Shown here one piece after another: positions 1 to 9,619 of a DNA stretch of 64,000 nucleotides; positions within the stretch are counted from its first letter, which is position 1; every line of letters begins with the position of its first letter. The notes under the pieces are model-generated. The model did no database searches and had not been told where the DNA came from. It saw nothing but the letters and a program-made list of their open reading frames with translations. This DNA is from Helichrysum umbraculigerum (taxonomy: Eukaryota > Streptophyta > Magnoliopsida > Asterales > Asteraceae). The stretch spans positions 336,294,250 to 336,358,249 of the forward strand of contig CATIUR010000001.1 in assembly GCA_949592205.1 (NCBI GenBank), given 5' to 3'. Made by a program: the position numbers and the translations under genes.

Positions 1-374
1 AATTAAAAAACAAATATAAATCAACCAAATTATTAAATTCAAAGCCTATTTCACACACAAACTTTGAGTGCTTTTTTGGCAATTTGTTTTTGTAACTTGT
101 ATAAATTCGGAAGTTCCATAGTATTTATTTGGAGTTGGGCTATTTTCTTTTTGTTATGTTATATTTATTAACTAGTACTTAAACCCGTGTATACACACGA
201 ACCATCTAAGTTTTAAATCTTAAACAATTATTAAGTTGTTGAGCATTCAATCGTGTTAGAATATTAATTAATTAGGATGTGAAGATAACAAATATAATCG
301 CATGATAATCGACGTCTTTAATTTCAAATAAAGAAATATAATGGGTTATAAAAAGTATCCGAATAATTAAAATT
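1..374. other. AT-rich DNA, no gene recognised
   Basis: AT-rich sequence with stops in all frames. I see no coding potential, RNA gene or clear repeat boundary here. It forms the left flank of the first foldback element. Confidence 0.6.
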
Positions 375-384
375 TTAAATTATA

Positions 385-1207
385 GAGATGAGATCATTAT
401 AGTACAATAATTTTCTAAAGAATGAGAGTACCAATGATATTGTGCCATGTGTATAAAGAGAATGCTCCACATGTACGAAACCCATTTACCCCAACATCAA
501 TTATCTCACAAACGACAAATTGAAAAATTATGAAAATTGCACCATAAAATTCAGCGTTTACTCCTCTTCGATTTGCCGTCGCTCAAGGCATACTTTCGAC
601 GAGTTTTTTTTTCCTACTTTTTTGGTGGGTTGCATATTTCACTAACACATGCGTTAAAGTGTTGCGTTTAGGGTTTGGGGTTTAGGACTTAGGGTTTAGG
701 GTTTATGGTTTAAGGTTTAGGGCTTATGGATTAGGGTTTGGGGTTTATGGTTTAGGGTTTTGGCAAAAAAACCTAAACCATAAACCCTAAGCCCTAAACC
801 CCAAACCCTAGACTCTAAACGCTTTACGAAACTCTAAACCCTAAATATTACTAAACCCTAAACCCTTCTAAACCCTACTAAACCCTTCTAAACCCTAAAC
901 CCTATCCCTAAATTAAATGTACAACCCATCAATAACATATGTGTTAATAATTTGTAAAACCCACCAAATTAACCAAAAAAAAAAAGAATCATCGAAAGTA
1001 TGCCTTGAGGGACGGCAAATCGAAGAGGAGAAAACGTTGAATTTTATGGTGCAATTTTCATAATTTTTCGATTTGCCGTTTGTGTGATAATTGATGTTGG
1101 GGGTAAATGAGTTTTGTACACGTGGAACATTCTCTTTGTACATGTGGAGCATTCTCATTGGTTCTTCCATACTTTCAAAAATTGTTGTAAATCCTTGAAC
1201 TTTTCTC
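385..1207. mobile_element. Non-autonomous Mutator-like foldback element 1
   Basis: An 823-bp near-palindromic element. The left arm (from 385, starting GAGATGAGATCATT) pairs with the right arm (ending at 1207, reverse complement starting GAGAAAAGTTCAAGG). It is flanked by a perfect 10-bp direct repeat TTAAATTATA at 375-384 and 1208-1217, the length expected of a Mutator-superfamily target site duplication. The arms contain a degenerate copy of the same sequence seen in the element at 2442-3323. The inner part of each arm is telomere-like. It encodes no transposase; the short ORF at 913-1170 on the minus strand is arm sequence, not a gene. Confidence 0.8.
660..906. repeat. Inverted telomere-like repeat core of foldback element 1
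   Basis: Degenerate TTTAGGG units run from about 661 to 766, then degenerate CCCTAAA units run from about 770 to 906. The two blocks face each other and are separated by only a few bases, so they form the tip of the element's hairpin. The units are imperfect (TTTAGGG, TTTGGGG, TTATGG variants), unlike a functional telomere. Confidence 0.85.
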
Positions 1208-1217
1208 TTAAATTATA

Positions 1218-1634
1218 ATAGTATTTCATAAACATTATTTATATGATACATAGATTATTTTATATAATTTAAGTTTAGATTATAAATAATTAATTGGGGA
1301 TTCATTTTCAAAACTAAGTAAAATATAGGGACTTAATTGTTCAATTGAACTATAATTTTAATTTTTGATGTCACAAAGATGTTTCCTATGTATAATTTAT
1401 TTAAGATTACATTTTAATTTAAAATATTGTCCTTTTACATTATTTTTTTATATAGCTTTTAATATATTTATAAATGATATACACTTAAAGATAATGATAT
1501 TGGTTGATGTTTTTAATAGTTTTCATATTATTAATAAAACTTGATTATTTTTATGCTCTAGCCTGCAAATATTGTGGATTATAATCTAGTAGAAAAATAC
1601 TAAAATACAACATTATCGAATCATCATACTTATA
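1218..1634. other. AT-rich spacer, nothing recognised
   Basis: AT-rich DNA between foldback element 1 and the hAT element. No ORF of note, no RNA gene and no clear repeat was seen. Confidence 0.55.
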
Positions 1635-1642
1635 TTGTAACT

Positions 1643-2273
1643 TAGAGATGAGCAAAGACCAAATAAAACTGGTTTTCAATCCAGTTCAAAAAAGTCCAGT
1701 TTTTTAACAGAAAAATAAAAACCAGTCTTTTTTAGGACTGGTCCAGTTTCATTCCAGTTTTTTGCCAGTTTTTCTTAGAATTTCAGTCCAGTCCAGTCCA
1801 GTTTCAGTCATTTCCAGTCTTTATTTTCATGGTCGATAATTTTGTCAATAGTTACAATAAAATTTAAAAACCAATTGAAAAAATCAATAAATGTGAAGTA
1901 TGATTAAATTAAAGTGTATATAATTGAAATTGTTGATGTGAAAATAAATAAAAGTTTATAAATAAAGAAATAAAAATGTATCAAATACAATTTGACCTAA
2001 ATTTAAATTTTATAAGGAAAGTAAAAAGTTAATAAACAATAAATAAACATAAATAGCTTATAATACATTTCAGTCTTTTTGCCAGTTTTAAACCAGTTTC
2101 AGTCTTTAACCAGTTTAAACCGATTTCAGTCCAGTTTTTAACCAGTCTTCTGACTGAAAAGTAGGACTGAATTAGGACTGTCAGGCAGTCTTTTTCCCAG
2201 TCCAGTTTTTCTAGTACCGGTCCCAGTCCAGTTCAGGACCAGTTTCAGTCTTAGACTGTTTTGCTCATCTCTA
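1643..2273. mobile_element. Non-autonomous hAT element (CAGT-rich MITE)
   Basis: A 631-bp element with 14-bp terminal inverted repeats TAGAGATGAGCAAA at the left and the reverse complement of TAGAGATGAGCAAA at the right. It is flanked by a perfect 8-bp direct duplication TTGTAACT at 1635-1642 and 2274-2281, which is diagnostic for hAT. Both ends are packed with short CCAGTTT/CAGTCCAGT motifs, the subterminal repeats typical of hAT transposase binding. The centre is AT-rich with no ORF. Confidence 0.88.
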
Positions 2274-2441
2274 TTGTAACTCACTAAGTAAAACATATTA
2301 GGAAAAAAAAAAAAATTAATACCAAATCATAGTTACATTCAAATTGATAGCGTTATCTGTATCTAATTTAAAAATAATCTACCGACTTCTTTTTCTATAT
2401 ATTACGTAGTACATACAATCAATTCATCAATTAAATTTATA

Positions 2442-3323
2442 GGGTGAGGTTCAAATGAGACTAAAAATTTATGTGAGACTAAGGGAACCAATGATATCAT
2501 GCCACATATACAAAGAGAATGTTCCATAGTACAAAACCCATTTACCCCAAACATCAATTATCTCACAAACGACAAATCGAAAAATCATGAAACTTGCACC
2601 ATAATTTTCAGCGTTTTATCCTCTTCGATTTGCCGTCCCTCAAGGCATACGTCATACAAATTATTATTTTTTCATTTTTTTGGTGGGTTTCATATGTTAC
2701 TAACACATGTGTTAGAGTGTTGCGTTTAGGGTTTAGGGTTTGGGGTTTAGGAGTTAGGGGTTAGGGTTTAGGGTTTGGGTTTTGGGGTTTCTCGCCGAAA
2801 CCCCAAAACCCAAACCCTAAACCCTAAACCATAACCTCTAAACCCCAAACCCTCCGAAACCTCAAAACCCAAACCCTAAACCTTAAACGCTTTATAAAAC
2901 TCTAAACCCTAAATCATACTAAACCCTAAACCCTAATAAACTATACTAAAACATAAAATCTAAACCCTAAACCATGAACCTTGCTAAATCCTAACCTTAA
3001 ACTCTAACCCTAAACCCTAACCATGACCGTAAATAAAATGTACAATCAATCACTAACAAATGTGTTACTAATTTATAAAACCCACCAAAAAACCGAATTT
3101 TTTTTTATCGAAAGTATGCCTTGAGGGACGGCAAATCGAAAAGGATAAAACGCTGAAAAATATGGTGCAAGTTTCATGATTTTTCGATTTGTCATTTGTG
3201 AGATAATTGATGTTTGGGGTAAATGGGTTTTGTAGTATGGAACATTCTCTTTGTACATGTGACATGATATCATTGGTTCCATTAGTCTCACTCAAAAATC
3301 ATGGACTCATTTGAACCTTACTC
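2442..3323. mobile_element. Non-autonomous Mutator-like foldback element 2
   Basis: An 882-bp palindromic relative of the element at 385-1207. The left end starts GGGTGAGGTTCAAATGAG and the right end is its imperfect reverse complement. A 10-bp direct repeat flanks it with one mismatch: TAAATTTATA at 2432-2441 and TAAACTTATA at 3324-3333. The long arms carry a conserved segment (about 2480-2650 and 3110-3290) and surround a telomere-like core. The small ORFs in the arms (2499-2729 plus, 3068-3295 minus) are arm repeats, not genes. Confidence 0.83.
2720..3030. repeat. Inverted telomere-like repeat core of foldback element 2
   Basis: G-rich degenerate TTTAGGG units at about 2720-2796 face C-rich CCCTAAA units at about 2799-3030. 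The turn between them is about 5-10 bp. The C-rich side is longer than the G-rich side, so the telomere-like tract has expanded or contracted unequally on the two arms. Confidence 0.85.
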
Positions 3324-3908
3324 TAAACTTATAAACAAAACCTTAAGATACATAAAATAATTTTACTCCATCCTTACAAAAAAAAGATTTCATTCACTCC
3401 ACAATCTCTCTGCATAAAAAAAAAACCCTAACAAAAAGAGATAGCCGTTCTGTAATCAAATCATGGCCGATAACCGCCTTCAATTTGAAGTAGGGTTCCA
3501 GAAGTTCCAGACACAAACCATGCTGGAATTCATCTTTTTGACACCCAATCGCTTCATCCGATCGATTGAAAAATGCCAGAAAACTTTTATGGGTATGGGA
3601 AGATGACAAAATGCTTAGAAGAAAGGTTTTGTATGTTCCCGGGTTGTACAAGATCTTCGATGAGATACTTGTAAACGCGGTCGAACATAAACGACGAGAT
3701 CCGAAGATGGACACCGTGAAAGTGAATATAGATGTTGAAGGGAATTGTATTAGTAGTACTGGCAAAATAAGCCCGTTGGCTTAATATTGGGTGATTATGG
3801 TCTATGGACTTTTAAAAATGTTTGGTGGGTATCTATAGACTTGTTATAGTTTTTAAATGGGCTTCGATGGACTGAATAAGAAAACATACCGGTAGTCGTG
3901 AACAAAAA

Positions 3909-4110
3909 AACCGAAACCGAAACCGAAAAAAAAACCGAAACCGAAACTGGTCAAAACCGGTTTTGACCAAAACCGGTTCGGTTTTTGGTCAAACCGGCGG
4001 TTTGCGAACCGGTTTGGGGATTTTACCGTTGCAACCGGTTTGTAACCGGGTTGTAACCGGTTTGTGGCCAGGAACCGGTTTAAGAACCGGTTTGAAACCG
4101 GTTTTCGAGG
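3909..4110. repeat. Left subterminal AACCGGTTT repeats of the inner hAT
   Basis: About a dozen AACCGGTTT/ACCGGTTT/CCGAAACC motifs in both orientations within 200 bp of the left end. Such clusters are the known type of transposase binding site in hAT elements. The motif is itself palindromic (AACCGGTT). Confidence 0.8.
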
Positions 4111-4192
4111 CTGCATCTTTTTGTAGCCGTTTGTAGACGTTAGGCAACGGATATATCTCATTTTTTTTACATTTTTGCCATCAAACACTTAG

Positions 4193-4200
4193 TATAAATA
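4193..4200 (+). promoter_or_regulatory. TATA box of the inner hAT transposase gene
   Basis: TATAAATA lies 132 bp upstream of the ATG at 4332, between the subterminal repeats and the ORF. The position fits a core promoter with an approximately 100-nt 5' leader. Confidence 0.6.
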
Positions 4201-4331
4201 GGTAGTATGGGTTTGGTACAATTACAACTCACAAACCTTCTCATTCTAGTGTTACAACTCACAAAACTTATACGATTTACGTACGAAATTCTAAAAATAT
4301 TTTTTCAACACCCTCAAAACAATCTCAAAAA

Positions 4332-6437
4332 ATGGCTACGCAATCTTCATCAACTGTCGAAGGTATTGGTTCTTCAAGTGCACCGACTATCGTTCAAGTT
4401 TTAACAACCAAACGTAATCCGGAGGTTTGGTGTAATTTCAACAAAGTGTTGTTGTCGGATGGTTCAACAAAAGCACATTGTAAGCGTTGCGGGAAATTTA
4501 TGAAAGTCGACTCCAACTCAACGTTGAAAAATCATGCCTCAAAGTACTGTGACGGACTCAAAAATAATCCGGAGGAGGGTCAAGCAACTATGTCACGAGA
4601 TGGGGGTATTTTTACTTACGATGCGGACCGTTGCCGAGAAGCGTTTGCGGGCTTTGTGATTCAAGAAGCGTTGCCGTTCAACCACTTCGACAACCCTCGG
4701 CTTACTAAGGTTATTCAAAATACTCTTCAACCACGATATAATCATGTAAGTCGGCTTACTCTTAGACGTGATGCACTTAAATTGTGGAAAAAAGCTAAAA
4801 TTCAATTAATAACCGGTTTTGAAAACTTAAATTCAAATATATCATTAACAACCGATGTTTGGTCCGCTCCTCATGGTTTGCCCGGTTCGTACCTTTGTGT
4901 TACCGCTCATTGGGTTGATCCCGCAACTTGGCAAATGATGAAACGTACCATTGCTTTTGAAAACTTTGACTATCCTCACACGGGTCATAATTTGTTTGTA
5001 ATGTTACGAGATGTAATGAAAACGTTTAAAATAGAAGAAAAGGTTTTTTCAATATCATTTGATAATGCGAGTAACAATACAAACGCCGTTCAAAAATTAA
5101 TACTAAAATATGGACCACCTTTGAAAGGCATTTTCTACCATAGTAGATGTGTTGCACACATCATTAACTTGGTTGTGCAAGACGGATTAGCGGTTCCACA
5201 AATAAGTGTAGTAAGAGATGCGTATAAAACTATGTTACAAGATATATTTTGTAAGGGTAAGGCTAGATACAAAAGTTATATGAAATTGTGTAAGGATACG
5301 GATTCCATTTTTCTAACGCCTAATTGGGACATGCCCGTAAGATGGAATTCGACTTACAACATGTTTGTTTGTGGGTTACGCCAACGCGACACTTTACAAG
5401 CTTTTCATTTTGAACTTGTTCAAAAGGGTCGTGTAAACGAATTTCCAACCGAATATTGGGAGGTTATTCTAAAGATATCGGAATTACTCAAACTTTTTAA
5501 AACCGCAACTACTTTGTTATCCGGTGTTTATTATCCCACGATTCATTTGGTACTTAACCAAATTTATTTAATGTGTTCAAAACTAAACGATTACGAATTG
5601 TGTGGTGATGTGTATGCAATAATGGTGGCTCCCATGAAAGAAAAACTAAGAAAATATTTTAAAGAAATGCCACCGATAATTAGTTGTTCCGCCGCATTAA
5701 ACCCATGTTTGAATGTTTCCGGGGTGGAATTGCTTATTGATAACATTTGTAACGATTTGGATTTGAATGACGAGGACCCGTTTTTTGCACAATATACAAA
5801 AGACTATTTTAACAAATGTTTTAAAGATGTATTTGGTCATTATTTTCAAAAATATGGTTCAACAATTCCTTGTTCTAGTTCGAGTTCCACAATGTTTGGT
5901 TCATCTTCCTCTCGAGACCCAATGATTAACTTATATAATAGTTTACGACAAGAAAACAATAAACGGGCAAGGGGTGATGGTAATCAATCGGCCACTAGCG
6001 AATACGGGAGATATACCGGAACCGATTTTCTAAACACTATACAACCCGATGAATTCGCAAAATTCGATATTTTGGCTTGGTGGAAAGGGAGGGAATCTCA
6101 ATTTCCCGTTCTAACCATCATGGCCCGAGATTTACTAACTGTCCAAGCTTCTACGGTAGCTTCGGAATCTGCTTTTTCTCTTAGTGGCAGGGTATTATCT
6201 ATACGACGAACAAGACTCACACCGGCCTCATTAGAGATGTGCATTTGCTTAAAGGATCACTTGGATGCCGCGGAACGTATACAACACATTTCCAGTCTTG
6301 AAGGTGAAATGGAATACGAAGGAGATATACACGATATCGAGGTCGAAGCGGGTATGGCAATATCACTTTCCGATGAAGAAATTGCTCTAGATGAAGCTTC
6401 GCGAGAGGCTACTACCGATGAAGATTTCGACATTTGA
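4332..6437 (+). CDS. hAT transposase, BED zinc finger and C-terminal dimerization domain
   Basis: A 701-residue uninterrupted protein of the RICESLEEPER/DAYSLEEPER-like hAT type, which would cut and paste the element by binding its ends. A BED-type zinc finger lies at about residues 28-73: a V-W pair at 32-33, Cys50 and Cys53, then His68 and Cys73. The middle is the RNase H-like transposase core with its family-typical insertion. The C terminus (about residues 575-640) shows the hAT dimerization region, with LAWWKGRESQFPVL followed by the ASESAFSLSGRV signature. The last 60 residues are acidic. Length fits plant hAT transposases (about 650-750). The start is the first ATG after the TATA box at 4193. 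No frameshift or stop is seen, so it may still be functional. Transposition activity is inferred, not shown. Confidence 0.92.
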   Translation: MATQSSSTVEGIGSSSAPTIVQVLTTKRNPEVWCNFNKVLLSDGSTKAHCKRCGKFMKVDSNSTLKNHASKYCDGLKNNPEEGQATMSRDGGIFTYDADRCREAFAGFVIQEALPFNHFDNPRLTKVIQNTLQPRYNHVSRLTLRRDALKLWKKAKIQLITGFENLNSNISLTTDVWSAPHGLPGSYLCVTAHWVDPATWQMMKRTIAFENFDYPHTGHNLFVMLRDVMKTFKIEEKVFSISFDNASNNTNAVQKLILKYGPPLKGIFYHSRCVAHIINLVVQDGLAVPQISVVRDAYKTMLQDIFCKGKARYKSYMKLCKDTDSIFLTPNWDMPVRWNSTYNMFVCGLRQRDTLQAFHFELVQKGRVNEFPTEYWEVILKISELLKLFKTATTLLSGVYYPTIHLVLNQIYLMCSKLNDYELCGDVYAIMVAPMKEKLRKYFKEMPPIISCSAALNPCLNVSGVELLIDNICNDLDLNDEDPFFAQYTKDYFNKCFKDVFGHYFQKYGSTIPCSSSSSTMFGSSSSRDPMINLYNSLRQENNKRARGDGNQSATSEYGRYTGTDFLNTIQPDEFAKFDILAWWKGRESQFPVLTIMARDLLTVQASTVASESAFSLSGRVLSIRRTRLTPASLEMCICLKDHLDAAERIQHISSLEGEMEYEGDIHDIEVEAGMAISLSDEEIALDEASREATTDEDFDI

Positions 6438-6649
6438 AGACTATGCACGAGAGACTACGCATTTGAAGATGTTAGAAGAATTGAAGACTAATAAAAGATG
6501 AAGATTGATAATAATTATGAAGATTTATTTCTACGAAGCATATTATTATGAATATTTAGAAGACTTTGTTTTAAATTTTTGCTAAGTAATGTTTCAATTC
6601 CTAATGTATTAGATTTCCATTGAATAAAATTTGAAGATTACGTTATTTT

Positions 6650-7485
6650 TCAATAAAACGCTTAACGCTCGAATAATATTATTGGGAGTTGATATATTCA
6701 AGGAACTTTTTACTACTTTCACGGAATTGTACAACTCTATATGCTTACAGTACAGCTTTTTATGCACCTATTTCCTTGTATTTAGTAAAACATTCCTTGA
6801 ATTTATCCGCACCCATTGAATTATATAGAGTTTTTGTTTTCAATAATTTTTTTATGTACATTTTTGAAGCCTTTGTTTCAACTTGTTGTGATGTTATGTT
6901 TTCATTCATAATGTACTAACATTATATTGAAGAAAAATCGAAGAATACGTTATTTTTCCATAAAACACTCATCGCTCGAATAAGATTGAATTATATAGAC
7001 TTTTTGTTTTCGATAATATTTATAAGAAGATTTTAGAAGCCTTTGTTTTAAGTTATTGTTAACTTATGTTTTCATTCATAATGTACTCACATTCTATTGA
7101 AAAAAAGTCGAAGAATACATTGTTTTTACTTAAAACGCCTAACGCTCGAATAAGATTGAATTATATAGACCTTTTGTTTTCGAAAATATTTATAAGAAGA
7201 TTTTAGAAGCCTTTGTGTTAAGTTATTGTTAACTTATGTTTTCATTCATAATGTACTAACATGTTATTTAAAAAAAGTCGAAGAATACATTGTTTTTACC
7301 TAAAACACCTAACTCTCGAATAATATTGAATTATATAGACTTTTTGTTTTCAACAATTTTTTATGAAAATTTTTGAAGCGGTTTTTTTAAGTTATTGTTA
7401 AGTTATGTTTTCATTCATAATGTACTAACAATATATTGAAGAAAAATATCGGAATACATTGTTTTTACCCAAAACGCTCAACGTT
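6650..7485. repeat. Tandem repeat of about 170 bp downstream of the transposase
   Basis: A unit containing AACGCTCGAATAA, TTATATAGACTTTTTG and TTCATTCATAATGTAC recurs with markers near 6666, 6973, 7145, 7313 and 7480. The later three intervals are 168-172 bp and the first is longer. Units are diverged. The block separates the transposase stop from the right subterminal repeats and has no coding content. Confidence 0.7.
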
Positions 7486-7494
7486 TGGAAAAAA

Positions 7495-7700
7495 ATATAA
7501 GAAACCGGTTTGAAACCGGTTTGAAACCCGAACCGGTTCCAAACCTATCAAAACCGGTTTCCATCGGGTTGGGTTTTATCCTCTTTGAAACCGGGTCGGT
7601 TTCGGGTCGGTTTGGGTCAAAACCGGTTTGCTTGCGTTGACTGAACAACCGGTTTGGAAACCGGGTCGGGTCGGGTTGGCCCCAAAACCGACTTTGTTCA
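7495..7700. repeat. Right subterminal AACCGGTTT repeats of the inner hAT
   Basis: Counterpart of the left cluster: repeated ACCGGTTT, ACCGGGTCGG and CCAAACC motifs just inside the right terminal repeat. The short minus-strand ORF across this block (7478-7861) is repeat sequence and not a credible gene. Confidence 0.78.
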
Positions 7701-8693
7701 CGGCTACATGCCGGGTCTATTTGGTCATGATAAAAATATTGAACGGGTAAAATGGGTATCGACTTCTCTTTCCAACATGAAACCCTAATATCATCATTGA
7801 AGATCGTCCTCGCCGTGCTCCTCCGGTGCTCCGCCGTCATATTTCTGTCTCCGGCGTACACCGCCGTCCGTTTCTATCGCCCGTGTGCTCCACCGTAACT
7901 CATCACCAGCGTCGATTTTAAATCTGTACGTCTTTTTAACTTGCTTCTATTTTCGATGGTTTTTCAGATGCGGCGATGTTCAAGTCTGATTCCGGCAAGA
8001 TAGTAACTATACAAAGTAGAAACCAACGGAACCGTAGCCTTAAATGTCGATCTAAAGCATTAATCGTGGAACATGGAGATCCAAACCTTCATATCAGTCA
8101 AACTTCCTCATTCATAGCCATTTGAATCAATTTTTGATTTCGAGTTTCCGATACTGATTTGTTTTAAAGTGTTGGCCGGAAAATTTGGAGTTTGTGGAAG
8201 TTAATACTATAAATCCTCTTCGTTTCTGCAAGTTAATTAGCTCTAAAACCAACTTGGGTGTTTATGAACTTCTTCAATGCTTGCATTTGGAACCGATTTG
8301 GGTTTTGACCAGAAAATCGATTTGGTCTTCAAACACAGCTATGTATTTTTATTTGTGAAAGATTTGAGTGTTTATGGTTTGCAATACTAATTGCTGGTTA
8401 TGGTGATTTAATGATTTTTGTTTGATCATGTTGCTCTTGTATATTTTATTTAAAATGGAATGAAAAAAGTAATTCCACCAATGAGTTTTTAATTTTATAC
8501 AGATTGTATAGTTTGGTTTTGTTCAAATCTATATTTTTTGCAAATTTACCTGTTTAGACCTGAGTCCGTTTAAACCCAAACCCATATAGACCCAAGCCCG
8601 TTTAAACCCGAGTCCGTTTATACCCGAGCCTGTTGTTACCCAAGCCCGTTGTTATCCGATAGCCCAAACCCGCCCGCCCGTTTTGCCAGCTCT

Positions 8694-8780
8694 AATCTCA
8701 ATAGGTATCCCGTCACCATTATTAAAGACACTAATAGTATTAGTGTCTTTAATAATGGTGCCGGGATACCTATTGAGATT
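8694..8780. repeat. 43-bp inverted duplication of TOP2-like exon at the hAT end
   Basis: Positions 8694-8736 are the reverse complement of 8738-8780 with one mismatch, around a single central G at 8737. The right copy is topoisomerase II coding sequence. The left copy lies directly against the right terminal repeat of the outer hAT element. Confidence 0.9.
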
Positions 8781-8839
8781 CATGAAAAAACAAAGGTTTA
8801 TCTTCCGGAAATGCTTTTCGGGATGATCTTAACAACCAC

Positions 8840-9619
8840 TTGGAGCTAAAATTGCCAATATTTTTTCGACTGAGTTTACTATTTACTATTGAAACGGCTG
8901 ATGGTGAAGGAAAAAAACGATATAAGCAGGTATCGTTTTTATTATATTTGTAGATTTGTAGATTTTGTTGGGTATTAATTAAATTATTGAGTGATATGTG
9001 TCTGATTTGTTGAAATATACTACAATTGTTTGTAAATGTAATTTTAGATTATGTTTTGGGCATTTTTGTTGATTTTAGATTATAGGGTTCATAATTGGGT
9101 ATGTATCTGATGATTGTGTTTTATGTTGAATCTTGCTAGTGGTGATTTGTGACGTTTGGTTGTGGCTTAGGTGTTTACAAACAACATGGGGACCAAATAT
9201 GATCCAATCATTCAAGATTGTGAGAGTGGTGAAAACTGGACTAAGGTCTCGTTTAAGCCCGACTTAGTGAGATTTGGCATGAAATGTCTTGAAAAGGATG
9301 TTGAATCATCAATAACTAGATTAAATCTACAGTTTTATATTTCATGTCATATCTATCAACAGATGCATACCCATTTATGAACCCTATTTTCTAAAATCAA
9401 CAACAAAAATGCCCAAAACATAATCTAAAATTACATTTACAAACAATTATAGTATATTTCAACAAATCAGACGCATATTAAACTCAACAATTTAATTAAT
9501 ACCCAACAAAATCTACAAATATAATAAAAACAATACCTGCTTATGTCGTTTTTTTCCTTCACCATCAGCCGTTTCAATAGTGAACTTAGTCGAATAACTA
9601 TTGGCAAGTTTAGCTCCAA
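8840..9619. repeat. Inverted duplication of a TOP2-like exon and intron (arms about 255 bp)
   Basis: The left arm (8840 to about 9100) contains the exon coding for a GAK...FSTEF...IETADGEG-type segment plus the following intron. The right arm (about 9370-9619) is its diverged reverse complement. The spacer holds the next exon (VFTNNMGTKYD..., from 9171). The left arm has a 7-bp TTACTAT-type duplication that breaks its frame; the right arm lacks it. Confidence 0.88.

Larger units (their letters stand above)
3893..7706 (+). mobile_element. Inner hAT element with intact transposase, nested in the outer hAT
   Basis: A 3814-bp element with terminal inverted repeats TAGTCGTGAACAAA at 3893-3906 and TAGCCGTGAACAAA (reverse complement ending at 7706). 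The flanking 8-bp duplication is CATACCGG at 3885-3892 and CATGCCGG at 7707-7714 (7 of 8 match). Both subterminal regions are dense in AACCGGTTT-type motifs. It contains a TATA box, an uninterrupted transposase ORF and a block of approximately 170-bp tandem repeats downstream. With an intact ORF and both ends present, it is the best candidate in the window for an autonomous DNA transposon. Confidence 0.87.
3754..8694. mobile_element. Outer non-autonomous hAT element inserted in the TOP2-like gene
   Basis: Terminal inverted repeats are TAGTACTGGCAAAA at 3754-3767 and the reverse complement of TAGAGCTGGCAAAA ending at 8694. The insertion lies inside a topoisomerase II coding block: the upstream reading ends at the ATTAGT codons (3749-3754), and the same GTATTAG sequence recurs at 8737-8743, where coding resumes. 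The duplication is separated from the right end by a 43-bp inverted copy of the exon. Without the inner element (3893-7706) it is about 1.1 kb. Its right part carries CCCGTTTAAACCCGAG-type subterminal repeats (8550-8690). No transposase of its own is seen. Confidence 0.82.

Noticed and set aside
660..3030. TTTAGGG repeats as a chromosome end
   Set aside because: The repeats are degenerate, occur in both orientations, and lie inside foldback elements with target duplications, with genes and transposons on both sides.
3853..4188. Minus-strand ORF at 3853-4188 and the one at 7478-7861
   Set aside because: They consist of AACCGG subterminal repeats of the hAT element in inverse orientation and have no family resemblance.
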